DNA from: Bacteroidota bacterium
Lineage (GTDB): Bacteria; Bacteroidota; Ignavibacteria; Ignavibacteriales; Ignavibacteriaceae
DNA: 7,609 nucleotides
NCBI GenBank assembly: GCA_021778375.1
Contig: JAJYCM010000126.1
Coordinates: 1 to 7,609, forward strand
Reading direction: 5' to 3'
Below, piece by piece: positions 6,445-7,609 of this stretch (the stretch's first letter is position 1; the number at the start of each line of letters is the position of its first letter). A model generated the notes under the pieces. It was given only the letters and a program-made list of their open reading frames with translations, was not told where the DNA came from and made no database searches. The position numbers and the translations under genes are program-made.

Positions 6445-7584
6445 TTAGTTTTTATACGGACTCTTCAAATAATTTTCTGCTAATGCGTGAGAATTATTAT
6501 AATCTTTAAGATGCAAAGTTCTCTTATAATACTCAATAGCTTTTTCTCTTTTGCTCTGTAAGTCATAAATCATTCCGAGGTAGAGGTAAGAATTACTTAG
6601 GAATCCCGATGCTTCTTTAACGTCTATTTGTTTAGAAATATCTGCGCACTGCTTAAAGAAAATTATAGCAGAATCAAGCTGATTCAAATTTTTATACTGA
6701 TAGCCAATATAGTATGTCGATTCACGCCTGACGCTTGGATAATTGTAACCGGTATAATTCTTTTCTGCTTTCCCAAATACATCAGAAAAAATTTTTGAAG
6801 CGTCATAATAATCCCCTCTCTTGGCTGCTATACGCCCACTCCATCTTTCAAACATAGGATTATCAGGAAAATCTTTGGTTAGCATATTTGCAAAGTAATC
6901 TGCTTTAAATGGATTATTTTCATAATAAAAATATAATGTCATCAAAAAATAACGAGCTTCATATTTTGCATATTTCCCATTGAGTGCAACATTTGTTAGT
7001 TCGTCAATCCCCTTTTGTTTATTGCCAGGGGGGAAAAAGATCATCAACGGTTTCATAAGCGGATATTGTTCCGGAATTACAGCTGCATAATAATCATAGA
7101 TACCGAATCCCAATTGCACATCAATATTTTTCGGATCAAGCTTAGCCGCATGTTCAACAATAGGGAGAGCATCTCTACCATCATCAGCTGCTTTAAGCCA
7201 GCTTTCACGAAATGCCCGTAGACGTCCCCTAAAACCAATAGCGCCTCCTTTGAAAAATAAGGCATTCACATCATTTGGTGTTTTTTTTAAGATTTGCTCG
7301 CACTGGAAAATAACATCTTCAAGTTTTTGATAGAAAACGTCGTCGTAAGATTCGTTATCCGGGTCTAAAAGAATTTTCCACCAATCAACCATTGCAAGGA
7401 AAAATCTACCTTGTGGTTTACCCGGATAATCAGCAATCAATCCCCTAAATGTTTTTTCAGCTTCCGGAAATTTAATATCATAAATCTGCTTAATCCCAGC
7501 AGATACCGTTGAATCGAAAATAGAGTTTTGCGGTAAAATAGACGGAACAATTAAGAGAATGATTATTACAATAAGTTTTTTCAA
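6445..7584 (-). CDS. Exported tetratricopeptide-repeat-like protein of unknown role, TTG start
   Basis: A 379-residue protein with an N-terminal signal peptide (MKK, then Ile/Leu/Val-rich residues 4-17, likely cut near residues 18-20), so it acts in the periplasm or at the outer membrane. The rest is a helical repeat protein. TPR-like helix pairs with the usual Tyr/Ala/Gly/Pro spacing are seen near 29-64, 142-163, 223-270, 291-320 and 333-363 (LGMIYDLQSKREKAIEYYKR is the clearest). Between them lie blocks that are not plain TPR: KGGAIGFRGR followed by Trp129 at 112-130, and GFGIYDYYAAVIPE at 159-172. Repeat proteins of this kind hold partners together; the partner is unknown. The start is a TTG with AGG 6 nt upstream and a classical MKK signal-peptide opening; no in-frame ATG occurs between it and the window edge, although the frame remains open there. 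It is convergent with porQ, and no functional link with it is shown. Confidence 0.85.
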   Translation of the reverse strand: MKKLIVIIILLIVPSILPQNSIFDSTVSAGIKQIYDIKFPEAEKTFRGLIADYPGKPQGRFFLAMVDWWKILLDPDNESYDDVFYQKLEDVIFQCEQILKKTPNDVNALFFKGGAIGFRGRLRAFRESWLKAADDGRDALPIVEHAAKLDPKNIDVQLGFGIYDYYAAVIPEQYPLMKPLMIFFPPGNKQKGIDELTNVALNGKYAKYEARYFLMTLYFYYENNPFKADYFANMLTKDFPDNPMFERWSGRIAAKRGDYYDASKIFSDVFGKAEKNYTGYNYPSVRRESTYYIGYQYKNLNQLDSAIIFFKQCADISKQIDVKEASGFLSNSYLYLGMIYDLQSKREKAIEYYKRTLHLKDYNNSHALAENYLKSPYKN

Positions 7585-7590
7585 ATAATA

Positions 7591-7593
7591 CCT
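7591..7593 (-). promoter_or_regulatory. Ribosome binding site of the TPR-like gene
   Basis: TAGGT on the minus strand, its AGG core 6 nt ahead of the TTG at 7584. It supports this unusual start codon, since no ATG lies in frame nearby and the encoded signal peptide begins exactly here. Confidence 0.4.
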
Positions 7594-7609
7594 AGAACGA
7601 AAATATGAT

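Noticed and set aside
7015..7265. Open frames on both strands inside the TPR-like gene (7015-7221 plus, 7077-7265 minus)
   Set aside because: Shadows of the TPR-like frame, no start signals and no recognisable protein features.
1..7609. CRISPR array, insertion sequence, tRNA/rRNA gene or defence system
   Set aside because: No regular repeat-spacer pattern, transposase, terminal inverted repeats, tRNA-like folds or effector genes were seen on either strand.

Overview
The window is AT-rich chromosomal DNA (roughly 35-38% G+C by eye) carrying five complete protein-coding genes and one gene cut by the left edge. The best lineage marker is a PorV/PorQ-family outer-membrane barrel, most like PorQ of the type IX secretion system, which is restricted to the Bacteroidota/Chlorobi/Ignavibacteria group. 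Weak or absent Shine-Dalgarno sequences at some genes fit that group. I infer an Ignavibacteria-like or related Bacteroidota bacterium; the class is not proven by the sequence.

Left part (1-4855), all on the minus strand and read from right to left: a Uup-type ABC-F ATPase, the membrane zinc protease HtpX, a catabolic-type glutamate dehydrogenase, then a secreted or membrane protein of unknown function that runs off the window. The dehydrogenase stop and the start of the unknown gene overlap by 8 nt (ATGCTTAG), so these two are almost certainly co-transcribed. The gaps between the other genes (90 and 116 nt) each hold a possible promoter, so one single operon is not certain. The apparent reading frames of the ABC-F, htpX and dehydrogenase genes extend upstream of their real starts; trimmed starts are given from family alignment, ribosome binding sites and promoter position.

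Middle part (4856-5427): a 572-nt gap between the divergent ABC-F and porQ genes. It is not empty. On the minus strand, protein-like sequence continues through three frames (about 5155 to 4927) with in-frame stops and no good start. This looks like the decayed 3' end of a lost gene. A short imperfect direct repeat lies at its upstream end. The rest is AT-rich leader of porQ.

Right part (5428-7584): porQ on the plus strand, convergent with a minus-strand gene for an exported TPR-like repeat protein that starts with TTG. The 81 nt between their stops hold only weak terminator-like symmetry.

The genes are mostly housekeeping (ribosome-associated ATPase, membrane protein quality control, amino-acid catabolism) together with cell-envelope proteins. 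I found no CRISPR array, mobile element, tRNA or rRNA gene, or defence system, and no convincing new multi-gene system. The most useful leads are the decayed gene, the unknown protein coupled to glutamate dehydrogenase, and the porQ gene lying apart from other type IX secretion genes within this window.
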